Assembly (NCBI GenBank): GCA_905182485.1 | Contig: CAJJBO010000002.1 | Span: 1-33,127 of the forward strand | Reading direction: 5' to 3' | Origin: an uncultured Luminiphilus sp. | GTDB taxonomy: Bacteria > Pseudomonadota > Gammaproteobacteria > Pseudomonadales > Halieaceae | Length of the DNA stretch: 33,127 nucleotides | Shown: piece by piece, positions 1-10,808 of the stretch | How positions within the stretch are numbered: position 1 is the stretch's first letter | Layout: each line of letters starts with the position of its first letter | The notes under the pieces: model-generated | The model's database searches: none | What the model was told of the DNA's origin: nothing | What the model saw: the letters and a program-made list of their open reading frames with translations, nothing else | Position numbers and translations under genes: made by a program

Positions 1-195
1 GTAAGCGATATCGGATGCTGCGCAGTCGGGTAAAAAGTGGACGCCCTCTGTCAGGGTGTCGGTCGAAACGTGCAGCACCCAACCATCGGTAGTATCGATG
101 ATCGCCGCATCGTCACCAACACCCAGTAAGACGTGATCTGACGATCCCATGTCACCGAAGAACTGATGAATCAGGTCAAACTCAGTGAGCGCCAT
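1..195 (-). CDS. thiL: Thiamine-monophosphate kinase ThiL, N-terminal part (cut by window edge)
   Basis: This is the first 65 codons of ThiL, which phosphorylates thiamine monophosphate to thiamine diphosphate with ATP. The start reads MALTEFDLIHQFF, followed by VGDDAAI and STDTLTEGVHF, the N-terminal signatures of the family that help bind Mg-ATP. The ATG overlaps the nusB stop (TAATG), so the two genes are translationally coupled. A nusB-thiL order after the riboflavin genes is standard in gammaproteobacteria. The rest of the gene lies beyond position 1. Confidence 0.93.
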   Translation of the reverse strand, partial: MALTEFDLIHQFFGDMGSSDHVLLGVGDDAAIIDTTDGWVLHVSTDTLTEGVHFLPDCAASDIAY

Positions 196-641
196 TAGTC
201 CTCTTTGGCGCGTTCTACCGTGCGCAGTTCAGACGCGACCTTATCAAGAATGCCATTAATATAGCGGTGAGATTCGGTGGCGCCGAACTTCTTGGCTAAC
301 GACACCGCTTCATTGATCACCACTTTATAGGGGACATCAATGCGCTCCTTGAGTTCGAAAGTCCCCATGCGCAATAAGTTTCGCTCTATGGGATCAAGGT
401 CATCCAACGCACGGTCAAGCAACGGCGAAAACAGTGCCTCGAGTGACTCAACATCCTCCATCACACCGCGGAGTAGCGCTTGAAAATACTCGCCGTCGGT
501 ATGACGGAAATCATTATCGACTCGAAATTCAGCATCGATATCGACCAACGACGCATCGGAGAGGGTCCATTGGTAGAGCGCTTGCAAACCAAAGTGGCGC
601 GCTTTTCGTCGCTGTGCAGCAAGTGTATTCGGCTGCGACAT
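195..641 (-). CDS. nusB: Transcription antitermination protein NusB
   Basis: NusB (148 aa) pairs with NusE/S10 on boxA RNA in rRNA antitermination complexes. The sequence has the usual N-terminal ARHFGLQALYQW helix, the central LDPIERNLLRMGTFEL segment and the C-terminal VINEAVSLAKKFGA...YINGILDKVA block, and its length is typical. The ATG overlaps the TGA of ribH (ATGA), and the stop overlaps the thiL start. The frame is intact from end to end, in contrast to ribH just upstream. Confidence 0.97.
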   Translation of the reverse strand: MSQPNTLAAQRRKARHFGLQALYQWTLSDASLVDIDAEFRVDNDFRHTDGEYFQALLRGVMEDVESLEALFSPLLDRALDDLDPIERNLLRMGTFELKERIDVPYKVVINEAVSLAKKFGATESHRYINGILDKVASELRTVERAKED

Positions 642-1141
642 CAGCTGCGCAACGCGCTGAGCAGATTAACCATTTCGACTGCACTCATCGCCGCCTCAAC
701 ACCCTTATTCTCGGAATCGTCGCTCGAGCGAAAAACCGCCTGCTCAAGGGTATCCACCGTCAGCACACCAAAGGCAACGGGCTTCCCCGAGCGCAGTGCC
801 ACCTCGCCGAGGCTCATACTCACTCACCGGCAACATACTCGAAATGAGGCGTGCCGCCTCTGATCACCGCGCCAAGCGCAATCACCGCGTCGCAATCGGC
901 TCTCTCGGCCGCCACCCTGGCATGCCAAGGGCACCTCAAAAGCACCGGGCACCGTCACGACACGTACTTTGTCATCGGCGATACCCATCTGCTGCAGCGC
1001 TTGTTGGGCACCGGCAAGCAACCCATTCACAATGCCTTCGTTCCAGCGGGTAATCACAATGACATACCCCCCTTCGTTGCCCGAAATGCGCTCAGCGGCG
1101 TTGTCGATACCCTTAGCACCGCTCGATTGTGACTCGACCAT
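641..1141 (-). CDS. ribH: 6,7-dimethyl-8-ribityllumazine synthase RibH, two frameshifts
   Basis: RibH condenses the pyrimidinedione intermediate with dihydroxybutanone phosphate to give lumazine, the precursor of riboflavin. The N-terminal frame runs from ATG at 1141 through [15 protein letters not shown]. Homology then moves to a second frame ([31 protein letters not shown]) by a shift near 920, and to a third ([22 protein letters not shown]) by a shift near 820. Joined, they give a protein close to the family length (about 156 aa) with a slightly long N-terminus. Both shifts look like single-base errors, since all conserved motifs are present. The start lies 13 nt after the ribBA stop. Confidence 0.9.
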
Positions 1142-1154
1142 ATCCTATGACCTT

Positions 1155-2284
1155 TCAGTTATGCTCAGGACCACCGGGCGAGATAAACTCGACCACCTCT
1201 AATCCAAAACCCGCCAGCGCATTGTACTTGGTGGGTGAGGCCAGCAGCTTTATCTGGCCCACACCGAGATCTCTCAGTATCTGGGCGCCCAGCCCAATCT
1301 CATTGTACCCCTCCGCACCGGACGGTTGATCCACCTCGGTATCACCCAGCAATCGATCAATATCGTGCATCAGGTCTTCGGGTGATTCAGGTTTGCTGAG
1401 TAGCACCAGTACCCCAGAATTCGCCTCTGCGATGGCCGTCAAAACTGGCATCGAGAGACCAACTCGCCATTCCGTCGAGGGAAGTCCCGATCAAATCTCT
1501 CAACACAGCGGTGATGTGCACCCGCACCAGTGTTGGGGACGCGGCATCGATGACGCCCTTACTGAGCGCTAAATGCACTCGTCCATGGGTGGCATCTTGA
1601 TACGCTCGCATTTCAAAACGACCAAAGCGACTTTCCAAGATCCCTTGTCGCTGCACAGTAACGGTTTTTTGGTTCGCCAACCGATAGGTCACGAGGTCTG
1701 ATACACGGCCGACTACCAGCTCATGTCGGGCAGCAAATTCAGTCAGAAACGGAGCATCGGCGACCGCACCCTCAGCATCGAGTACCTCAGTGAACACGGC
1801 TGCAGGCGACAGCCCGGCTAACGTCGCCAGATCGATGGCTGCTTCAGCTGGCGCGGTGCGCGTGAGCACCCCTCCGGTCGCCGCCGCAATCGGAAAGATA
1901 TGTCCGGGCTGCACGAGATCGGCTGGGCGGGTCGACGGATCCACCGCAACACGCACCGTGCGAGCGCGATCGGCAGGCCGAAATACCCGTATCAATTCCT
2001 GTCGTCGCCTCGATCGATAACGTAAAGGGCGACAGCGATTCATCGCCTTCAACCATGAAGGGTAAATCGAGCTCTGCACAGCGGGCTCGCGTCATCGCCA
2101 GGCAGATCAGTCCCCGCGCCTGCCGCGCCATGAACGCAATATGATCAGCCTCACAGTGCTCCGCACTCACCACGACGAAACCCGTCATGCCACCTGCACT
2201 ATGCTCATTCAGTAACAGACAGGTGTGCCCATGACGCAGTGCACTCAGTACCTGATCGATACCAGCATAATCTTCGACCGACAC
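1155..2284 (-). CDS. ribBA: RibBA-type protein (DHBP synthase / GTP cyclohydrolase II-like) with both active sites altered; two frameshifts
   Basis: About 375 codons from a GTG start that overlaps the ribE stop (TAGTG). The fold signatures are clear: HIAFMARQARGLICLAMT, TGIS...ADRARTVRVAVD, QPGHIFPIAAATGGVL and EAAIDLATLAGL (DHBP synthase), then ILESRFGRFEM, LVRVH, LGAQILRDLGV and FGLEVVEFI (cyclohydrolase II-like). The DRENEGD loop of active DHBP synthases is replaced by LNEHSAGGMTG (residues 25-35), and the GHTEA histidine is a proline (TAPAEAA). The C-terminal domain lacks the zinc cysteines; a non-cyclohydrolase C-terminal domain is known in Pseudomonas-type RibB proteins, but loss of the DHBP site too is unusual. 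Shifts lie near 1995 and 1470, away from these sites. Catalysis is doubtful; a paralogue may supply it. Confidence 0.85.
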
Positions 2285-2895
2285 TAGGTGGCCTCCGCGC
2301 TGGCTTCGAACTGCATCAGGCGCTCTAAATAGCGTGCAATCACATCCACCTCTAAATTGACCGGGCTGCCTAAACGATATTCACTGAAGACCGTCTCCTC
2401 CCAAGTCTGCGGAATGATCGTGAGTTCAAAATGACTACCCTCCACCTGATTCACGGTCAGGCTGGTTCCGTCGACACAGATACTGCCCTTCATTGCGACA
2501 TAGCGCGCCAGCGTCTCTGGAGCCGCAATACGGACGCGCCAAAAGCGCGCATCCTCGATAATGCCGTCGACGTGGCCTACACCATCGACATGCCCACTCA
2601 CCAGATGGCCACCTAGTGGCGTACTGAGCGTCAACGAGGTCTCTAAATTGACCGAGTCGCCAATGCCTTTCGTGCCCAGTGTTGTCAAAGAAAGACTCTC
2701 CGGTGAGACATCGGCCCAATAGCCCTGTCCGGTCAGTTCTGTCACGGTGAGGCACACGCCGCTAGTGGCGATACTGTCGCCCAGCGAAACCCCCTCTAAC
2801 GGTAGCTTTCCGCTCTCGATGCACAAACGGATATCTTGCTCACCCGACTCAATGGCAGCAATATGGCCAACAGCCTGAATAATCCCTGTAAACAC
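2284..2895 (-). CDS. ribE: Riboflavin synthase alpha subunit RibE (RibC in some nomenclatures)
   Basis: Riboflavin synthase (203 aa) dismutates two lumazine molecules into riboflavin and the pyrimidinedione. The N-terminus MFTGIIQAVGHI is diagnostic. The two lumazine-binding barrels appear as GVSLGDSIATSGVCLTV and MKGSICVDGTSLTVNQV, and GGHLVSGHVDGVGHV lies between them. The start is GTG, preceded by AAGGAG at good spacing. The gene follows ribD after 29 nt and its TAG overlaps the GTG of ribBA. The frame is intact. Confidence 0.97.
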   Translation of the reverse strand: MFTGIIQAVGHIAAIESGEQDIRLCIESGKLPLEGVSLGDSIATSGVCLTVTELTGQGYWADVSPESLSLTTLGTKGIGDSVNLETSLTLSTPLGGHLVSGHVDGVGHVDGIIEDARFWRVRIAAPETLARYVAMKGSICVDGTSLTVNQVEGSHFELTIIPQTWEETVFSEYRLGSPVNLEVDVIARYLERLMQFEASAEAT

Positions 2896-2924
2896 AACAG
2901 CTCCTTTTTGGTGTATCCCAACGA

Positions 2925-4048
2925 CTAAGCGCTCAGCAACGCGGGGGCGGCCATCGGGGTCGCCATAATACGCAGATCTGTGCCGAAACGGGTCACCTCT
3001 TCAAGCTGAAATTTGGGGCTCTCTGCCAGCGTATCGATCGTAAAGCCCGCCATGGGCCGACCCGTATCGCCGAGCAGGCAGGGGGCCTGGTAGACCACGA
3101 GTCGATCTACCCATCCGCCCTCAATCAGAGCCCCCGATAACTGCGGGCCCGCCTCGATCAAAATATTGTTAAACGACTGCGTCCCAAGATAATGAACCCA
3201 GTCGTCCAGCACAATCCGTCCACCTTGATCCGCGGGTAACTGATGTTGCGTAATCGACACGTCCATCTCGATACCCGGTGCAGTGATGACGGTGGTCGGC
3301 GCCCCCTTCAGCACCCGCGCGTCGACCGGCGTGCGACCTTGCGAATCCAACACCATACGATGCGGCGGCGAGCGCAGTGCCCGCTCGCTTTCCCTCGCGA
3401 CTGAGCGAGGACTGATCAGGCCGCAGAGTGAGCTGGCAATCGTCGGCGAGGACCGTACCAATACCCGTCACAATGAGATCTGACTCTGCCCGCAACCGCT
3501 GCACATCCTGCCGGGAAGCCTCGCAAGTAATCCACTGACTTTCACCCGTTGCCATGGCCCACTCGACCGTCTAAAGACGCCGCAACCTTGAGCGTGACCT
3601 GCCCCCATCCCCGTCGCATACGGTGCAAGAATCCCGCTAGGTGCTGCTCGGCCTGATCCGCCAGCACACCCACCTCAACGGCAATACCCTCCGCCCTCAG
3701 CAAGGCGATGCCCTGGCCGGATACGCTGGGATTAGGGTCCTCGATCGCCACCACCACCCGCGTCACACCCGCCTCGATCAGGGCCTGTGCACAGGGGCCT
3801 GTGTGCCCCTGATGACTACAGGGTTCCAGCGTGACATAGGCGGTAGATTGTTGCGCGTTGACGGCACTTTGCAGTGCCATCACTTCTGCATGCGCCTGAC
3901 CCACCGGCTGAGTGTAGCCCGACCCGATCACCTCACCATCACGCGCTAAAACGCAGCCAACGGCGGGATTCGGGGCTGCCCAAAAACGGGCTTGGCGCCC
4001 CAGATCGATCGCGCGTTGCATCAACGCCCGATCAGCCGCCTCACTCAC
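2925..4048 (-). CDS. ribD: Bifunctional pyrimidine deaminase/reductase RibD, two frameshifts
   Basis: RibD deaminates and then reduces the GTP-derived pyrimidine in riboflavin synthesis. The N-terminal deaminase domain has the zinc site HAE (residues 53-55) and [11 protein letters not shown] (cysteines about 77 and 86). The reductase domain starts with [11 protein letters not shown] shift near 3556 moves the frame to ATGESQWIT...[11 protein letters not shown], and another between about 3370 and 3420 moves it to [21 protein letters not shown], which continues to the end ([15 protein letters not shown]). The total of about 374 codons equals the family length. The ATG overlaps the nrdR stop (ATGA). 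Confidence 0.93.
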
Positions 4049-4518
4049 AAATCTTCGAAAATGCCTGCCTCAGCCTCTAGCGATTCAATCGCATCACGGA
4101 ACTCAGCGAGGTCTTGAAAGCTACGATAGACCGACGCAAAACGAACATACGCCACATGATCCAGCACTTTGAGTGAGCTCATGACTTGCTCGCCCACCTT
4201 TAAGGATTGAATCTCACGTTCGCCAGTCGCGCGCAAACGATGTTTAATTTGGTCAATTTCCGCCTCAATACTCTCTACCGATACGGGGCGTTTTTCGAGG
4301 GCCCGCAGGAGCCCGGAACGCAGCTTTTCCTCATCGAAAGGCTCCCGACTGCCATCTTGCTTGATGACCCTCGGCAAGACCAGTTCAGCCACCTCGTAAG
4401 TCGTAAAGCGCTCAGCACAACTGAGACATTCTCGCCGGCGACGCACCTGAGCGCCCTCGGCGACTAATCGAGAATCAATCACTTTCGTCTCGTCGGTACT
4501 ACAAAAAGGACAGTGCAT
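4045..4518 (-). CDS. nrdR: Transcriptional repressor NrdR
   Basis: NrdR (157 aa) is the (d)ATP-sensing repressor of ribonucleotide reductase genes. It has a zinc ribbon with cysteines 3, 6, 31 and 34 (MHCPFC...CLSC) and a following ATP-cone ([20 protein letters not shown]). The C-terminal region [14 protein letters not shown] is typical. It heads the riboflavin operon, lies 34 nt downstream of glyA, and its stop overlaps the ribD start. No NrdR box or nrd gene is visible in this window. Confidence 0.97.
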   Translation of the reverse strand: MHCPFCSTDETKVIDSRLVAEGAQVRRRRECLSCAERFTTYEVAELVLPRVIKQDGSREPFDEEKLRSGLLRALEKRPVSVESIEAEIDQIKHRLRATGEREIQSLKVGEQVMSSLKVLDHVAYVRFASVYRSFQDLAEFRDAIESLEAEAGIFEDL

Positions 4519-4552
4519 ACGATCGACAGCGCCTCAGGCGGCACTGCTCCTG

Positions 4553-5851
4553 TTAGCGAGCGTAAACCGGCCACGTTGCGCACAGCGCTTTCACTTGCTC
4601 GCGCACTGCGGGAATCACCTCGGCACTACTGCCGCCCTCAAGCGCAGCCAAGACATCGCAGATCCAGCCAGTCAGTTGCTCCGTTTCGGCAACACCAAAG
4701 CCACGTGTCGTAATCGCCGGGGTGCCCAATCGCAACCCAGAGGTCACGAAAGGAGAGCGTGGATCGTTAGGCACCGCATTCTTGTTGACGGTGATGTAGG
4801 CCTCGCCTAGGGCTGCATCGGCGTCCTTACCGGTGTAATCCTTGCCAATCAAATCGAGCAGCATCAAATGATTATCCGTGCCACCTGACACAATTTTGTG
4901 GCCCCTCTCAATAAAAGTGGCAGCCATCGCCTGAGCATTAGCGATAACCTGCTTTTGGTAATCGATAAATTCAGGCGCCATCGCCTCTTTAAAAGCGACC
5001 GCCTTGGCTGCAATCACGTGCATTAATGGCCCGCCTTGAGCACCGGGAAAAATGGCCGAATTAAACTGCTTCTCTAGCGCCTCGTTACGACGCGCCAAAA
5101 TCAGGCCCGAGCGCGGACCACGCAAGGTCTTGTGGGTAGTGGTGGTCACGACATCGGCATGCGGGATGGGGCTGGGATAAACGCCCGCTGCTACCAGTCC
5201 GGCGACGTGCGCCATGTCGACGAGCAGATAAGCACCGACCTCGTCAGCAATCTCTCGGAAAATCGACCAATCTAGGGTCCGGCTATAAGCCGAAAACCCA
5301 CCAATAATGAGTTTTGGTTGGTGGGTGCGCGCCAGATCTCGCACAACGTCGTAGTCAATCAAGCCTGTGTGCTGGTCAATGCCGTACTGAACAGCATTAT
5401 AAATCTTGCCCGAAAAATTTACCGACGCTCCGTGGGTTAAATGCCCTCCGTCCGCAAGACTCATGCCTAATACCGTGTCACCGGGCTTGAGCAGTGCTTG
5501 AAAAACCGCAATGTTGGCGCTGGAACCAGAGTGCGGCTGAACATTGGCAAAGTCAGCACCGAATAGGGCCTTAGCGCGCTCGATGGCCAGCGTCTCCGCC
5601 TGATCAACAAACTCACAGCCGCCGTAATATCGCTTGCCTGGATAACCCTCTGCGTACTTGTTGGTCAATACAGAGCCCTGCGCCTCCAGCACACGCGGGC
5701 TGCAGTAATTCTCTGATGCGATGAGTTCGATATGCTCCTCCTGACGCACTGTCTCGGCGTGCATTGCTGACCAGAGCTCGGTATCAAAGGCTTCGATGGT
5801 CTGTGCGTCGCGATCAAGATACTGCGACAACTGAGTAGCGGCTTGATTCAT
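4553..5851 (-). CDS. glyA: Serine hydroxymethyltransferase GlyA
   Basis: GlyA (432 aa) interconverts serine and glycine with tetrahydrofolate as the one-carbon carrier and PLP as cofactor. Signatures include [42 protein letters not shown] and [14 protein letters not shown], with the PLP-binding lysine near residue 241. The N-terminus is about a dozen residues longer than that of E. coli GlyA. The ATG has an AGGA element 8 nt upstream. It is divergent from ugd, with 167 nt between the two starts. The frame is intact. Confidence 0.98.
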   Translation of the reverse strand: MNQAATQLSQYLDRDAQTIEAFDTELWSAMHAETVRQEEHIELIASENYCSPRVLEAQGSVLTNKYAEGYPGKRYYGGCEFVDQAETLAIERAKALFGADFANVQPHSGSSANIAVFQALLKPGDTVLGMSLADGGHLTHGASVNFSGKIYNAVQYGIDQHTGLIDYDVVRDLARTHQPKLIIGGFSAYSRTLDWSIFREIADEVGAYLLVDMAHVAGLVAAGVYPSPIPHADVVTTTTHKTLRGPRSGLILARRNEALEKQFNSAIFPGAQGGPLMHVIAAKAVAFKEAMAPEFIDYQKQVIANAQAMAATFIERGHKIVSGGTDNHLMLLDLIGKDYTGKDADAALGEAYITVNKNAVPNDPRSPFVTSGLRLGTPAITTRGFGVAETEQLTGWICDVLAALEGGSSAEVIPAVREQVKALCATWPVYAR

Positions 5852-5944
5852 AATGTGATCCTACAGGTTAGGTGGGAGCAGGCTAGCCCCCAACGTAGCG
5901 CGATAAAGTAGAATGTTAGCGGAACACGGCGCAGGCGTCAGGAT

Positions 5945-5967
5945 TTTGTGGGGAAAGCCCTCACAAA
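5945..5967. repeat. Inverted repeat in the glyA/ugd divergent intergenic region
   Basis: TTTGTG (5945-5950) and CACAAA (5962-5967) pair perfectly, and the inner GGG/CCC can extend the stem with one bulged T, leaving a four-base loop. It lies in the 167-nt region between two divergent starts, so it could be an operator or a leader hairpin. There is no T-tract. Confidence 0.4.
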
Positions 5968-6018
5968 TACCCATGTCTGCGGCAATACGCAATTTGAGGC
6001 GTCCCGAGGGGCAATATT

Positions 6019-7359
6019 GTGCGCATCAGTATCTTTGGCAGTGGTTATGTTGGCCTAGTGCAGGCAGCCGTATTCTCTGAGGTGGGTCACGATGTGATCT
6101 GCATGGATATCGATGGCGACAGAATCGCCCGTATTCAGAACGGCGATATTCCCTTTTTTGAGCCTGGGCTCAGTGGATTACTGCAAGCGGGTCTCACGCA
6201 GCAGCGGCTTCGCTTCACCAGCGATAGCGAGGATGCCGTCGAAAACAGCGACTATTTGTTTGTGTGCGTCGGGACGCCCTCCTTACCCGATGGCAGTGCT
6301 GACCTGCAGGCGGTCATCGCCGTCGCCACCGACATTGCCAAACACATGACGAGCCGCAAAGTCATTGTCAACAAATCCACGGTCCCCGTGGGCACGGCCG
6401 ATCAGGTGCAAAGCTGCATTGCCGACGGACTCGCGGCTCGGCAAATCAGCATTCCCTTTGAAGTCTGCTCTAACCCAGAGTTCCTAAAAGAGGGGTCTGC
6501 CTTGGCAGACGCATTGAAGCCAGACCGCATTATTGTCGGAGCGCGCTCTGAGGAAACCGTGGCTGAATTCCGTCGGCTGTATGAAGCCTTCAACCGCAAC
6601 CACGACAAAATGATGTTTATGGATCCACGCAGTGCGGAACTGACGAAGTATGCCTCCAACGCCATGCTGGCGACCAAAATCAGTTTCATTAACGAAATAG
6701 CCAACATCGCCGAGGCCGTGGGCGCTGACATCGAATCCGTCCGACAAGGCATGGGCTCTGATTCCAGAATCGGCTTTCAATTTATCTATCCCGGTATCGG
6801 CTATGGTGGCTCTTGCTTTCCCAAAGACGTCCGCGCACTGGATCACCTGGCCAAAGAATGCGGCACTGGCGCGCAACTGTTGTCCGCCGTTCACACTGCT
6901 AACGAACGCCAAAAGCAAAAATTGTCTGACCGTATCCTCTCGCGACTGGGCCCAGATCTCACCGGCCGAACCGTGGCCGTATGGGGGCTCGCTTTCAAGC
7001 CCAACACCGATGATATGCGTGAGGCACCCAGCCGCGTCTTAATTGAGGCGATCTGGGCAGCAGGCGGCCGGATAGCGGCTTTTGATCCAGAAGCCATGGA
7101 CAACTGCCAAACGATCTATGGCGAGCGTGACGATCTGCACTATGCCGAGAGCAAAGAGGCGGCACTCGACGGCGCCGATTGTCTCGCCATTTGTACCGAG
7201 TGGAAGGCATTCAGGTCGCCTGACTTTGAGGGCATCAAGCAACGACTCACCTCTGCCCTTATTTTCGATGGCCGAAACCTCTACGACCCCCAGTATATGG
7301 CGGCACTAGAGATCGAGTACTACGCCATTGGCCGGGGCCGCTCAGTGTTGTCTGACTGA
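6019..7359 (+). CDS. ugd: UDP-glucose 6-dehydrogenase
   Basis: This 446-aa enzyme oxidises UDP-glucose twice with NAD to UDP-glucuronate, a precursor of exopolysaccharide and lipid modifications. It has the Rossmann motif GSGYVG at residues 7-12, CSNPEFLKEGSA, NAMLATKISFINEIA and the catalytic cysteine in GYGGSCFPKDVRAL near residue 265; AVWGLAFKPNTDDMREAPS starts the C-terminal domain. The start is GTG with GAGGGG about 7 nt upstream. It stands alone with no polysaccharide genes nearby. A related nucleotide-sugar dehydrogenase is possible, but UDP-glucose is the best guess. Confidence 0.93.
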   Translation: MRISIFGSGYVGLVQAAVFSEVGHDVICMDIDGDRIARIQNGDIPFFEPGLSGLLQAGLTQQRLRFTSDSEDAVENSDYLFVCVGTPSLPDGSADLQAVIAVATDIAKHMTSRKVIVNKSTVPVGTADQVQSCIADGLAARQISIPFEVCSNPEFLKEGSALADALKPDRIIVGARSEETVAEFRRLYEAFNRNHDKMMFMDPRSAELTKYASNAMLATKISFINEIANIAEAVGADIESVRQGMGSDSRIGFQFIYPGIGYGGSCFPKDVRALDHLAKECGTGAQLLSAVHTANERQKQKLSDRILSRLGPDLTGRTVAVWGLAFKPNTDDMREAPSRVLIEAIWAAGGRIAAFDPEAMDNCQTIYGERDDLHYAESKEAALDGADCLAICTEWKAFRSPDFEGIKQRLTSALIFDGRNLYDPQYMAALEIEYYAIGRGRSVLSD

Positions 7360-7542
7360 GCAATATGCGCGACGTACTGTCAGCGCGCCACGCCCACACA
7401 AGCCGCTTGCCGTTTGGTCTAGGCGCCGCAGCAGCTGCGCGCTGGTAAATAGCTGTGCATTTTGGACATGATGCCAACAACCTGGGCGAGCAGATTACTG
7501 ACTGATTCAGTACACTCCCCATCCTGATAGTTCTAAAGCCTA

Positions 7543-7565
7543 GGCGGCAGAGAGACTGTGCCGCC
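7543..7565. other. Stem-loop between ugd and ettA
   Basis: GGCGGCA (7543-7549) and TGCCGCC (7559-7565) form a perfect 7-bp stem with a nine-base loop. It lies 33 nt before the ettA start, in the 238-nt gap after ugd. No T-run follows on either strand, so it is a weak terminator candidate and could equally be a leader structure of ettA. Confidence 0.4.
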
Positions 7566-7597
7566 AAAATCGTTCGCTCAACCGATGGAGCCAAGTC

Positions 7598-9260
<1,663 letters not shown>

Positions 9261-9314
9261 CCTCTTGATAACAAGTACGGGGTGAGCGTCTGTCGATAAC
9301 GATGACGACAGGCC

Positions 9315-9346
9315 GAGCTTACCCTTAGGAGCTTACCCTTAGGAGC
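9315..9346. repeat. 14-bp tandem duplication at the 3' end of radA
   Basis: The unit GAGCTTACCCTTAG occurs at 9315-9328 and 9329-9342, with a partial third GAGC after it. The second copy includes the radA stop codon (TAA at 9341-9339 on the minus strand). The rest of the 78-nt convergent ettA/radA gap shows no clear terminator. Confidence 0.85.
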
Positions 9347-10719
9347 AAGCCTCGAGGGCCTCAGACAAACGCGATACCGGCACCACTTCAAGGTTGGGAA
9401 TCGGTTTTTTAGGCGCATTGCCCTTCGGCACTATGGCGCGTCTAAAACCATGCTTCGCTGCCTCAGCCAAGCGCTCCTGACCACTGGCCACGGGTCGAAT
9501 CTCACCAGACAAGCCTACCTCGCCAAACACCACCCAGTCTTGAGGCAACGGTCGATCGCGAAGGCTCGACACCACTGCAAGCAATAACGCTAAGTCAGCC
9601 GAGGTCTCCATCACTCTCACCCCCCCCACCACATTCGCGAACACATCCTGATCACCCACCTGAATGCCGCCATGTCGGTGCAGTACCGCCAGCAACATCG
9701 CTAATCGATTCTGTTCGAATCCAACCGTGACGCGCCGCGGATTACCCAGCGAGCTGTCATCAACCAACGCTTGAATCTCCACCAGCAACGGTCGAGTGCC
9801 TTCCCACACGACGACAACCGTCGTCCCCGGAGGATACCTCTTCTCCGCGCTGTAGAAAAATAGCTGAAGGATTGGGAACTTCGCGCAGACCCTTATCAGT
9901 CATCGCAAAAACGCCGAGTTCATTAACCGCGCCAAAGCGATTTTTATTACTGCGCAAGGTTCTAAATTGACTATCGCTAGAACCCTCTAACATAAGTGAA
10001 CAATCAATCATATGCTCTAATACTTTGGGGCCTGCCAATGATCCATCTTTAGTCACATGACCAACCATGATCAATACTGTCCCCGTCTGTTTAGCAAATC
10101 TTACCAGCATGGCGGCACTTTCTCTGACCTGAGAAACACTGCCGGGCGCAGAGGCTACTTCAGCAATATGCACCACTTGAATGGAGTCAACGACCAGGAT
10201 TTTAGGTTGTAGAGATTCTGCAGAGGCCAAAATGGCATCGACATCTGTCTCTGCCATCAATTGCAGTTGATCTGTAGGCAGCTGAAGGCGATTGGCCCGC
10301 AGCGCAATTTGCTCTGGTGATTCTTCACCGGTGACGTAGAGCGCCGAATGCGACGACGCCAATCGACACAGTGTTTGCAACAGGAGCGTGCTTTTACCCG
10401 CGCCAGGGTGCCCCCCTATGAGAATGCTGGCGCCCGGGACAAACCCGCCGCCTAAAACACGATCAAATTCGTCGAACCCAGATGCCAACCGCGGTGAGTC
10501 GACAATGGAAACGTCCTCTAGCCGCTTAACCGCCGCCAGACTGCCCGCAAAACCGCCGCGCGTCGCTGCCCGACCGCTCGACCCTTTTTTAGCCGCCGGC
10601 GCACTCAAGCGAAATTCAGTCAGCGTATTCCATGCTTGGCATGCCCCGCATTGACCCTGCCACTTGGGGAAATCTGCCCCACAATCGTTGCAGACAAACG
10701 CTGTTTTTGCCTTGGCCAC
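9339..10719 (-). CDS. radA: DNA repair protein RadA (Sms), one frameshift
   Basis: RadA is a RecA-like hexameric ATPase that drives branch migration during recombination. It has an N-terminal zinc finger (C10, C13, C24, C27), the Walker A motif GGHPGAGKST, the RadA-specific SNKNRFGAVNELGVF segment and a C-terminal Lon-like domain (FANVVGGVRV, DWVVFGEVGLSGEIRPV). A single-base shift near 9830 breaks the frame at the junction of the two domains; the other frame gives PGTTVVVVWEGTRPLLVEIQ. The joined length of about 460 codons is normal. It is divergent from the DnaT-like gene. Confidence 0.95.
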
Positions 10720-10808
10720 GCGAAACTCCTGAGAAACTGATCCTAAAGGCTGTATTGATCGAGCTAAGCCGGTATCCTATCAGACCATTTGGTTTGCGCC
10801 CGATCACC

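Noticed and set aside
641-2284. Programmed ribosomal frameshifting in ribH and ribBA
   Set aside because: No slippery heptamer with a downstream structure is evident, and similar shifts occur in many unrelated genes of the window, which points to sequence errors.
4519-4552. FMN riboswitch ahead of the riboflavin genes
   Set aside because: The rib genes follow nrdR with overlapping stop and start codons, and no RFN element sequence is seen upstream of nrdR or in the short ribD-ribE gap.
5852-6018. Glycine riboswitch upstream of glyA
   Set aside because: The region is only 167 nt, lacks the tandem aptamer consensus, and shows only a simple inverted repeat.
10632-10808. N-terminal extension of the DnaT-like protein from the upstream ATG
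   Set aside because: It would overlap the radA coding start on the other strand, and the extension does not resemble the family; ATG 10809 begins just before the conserved region.
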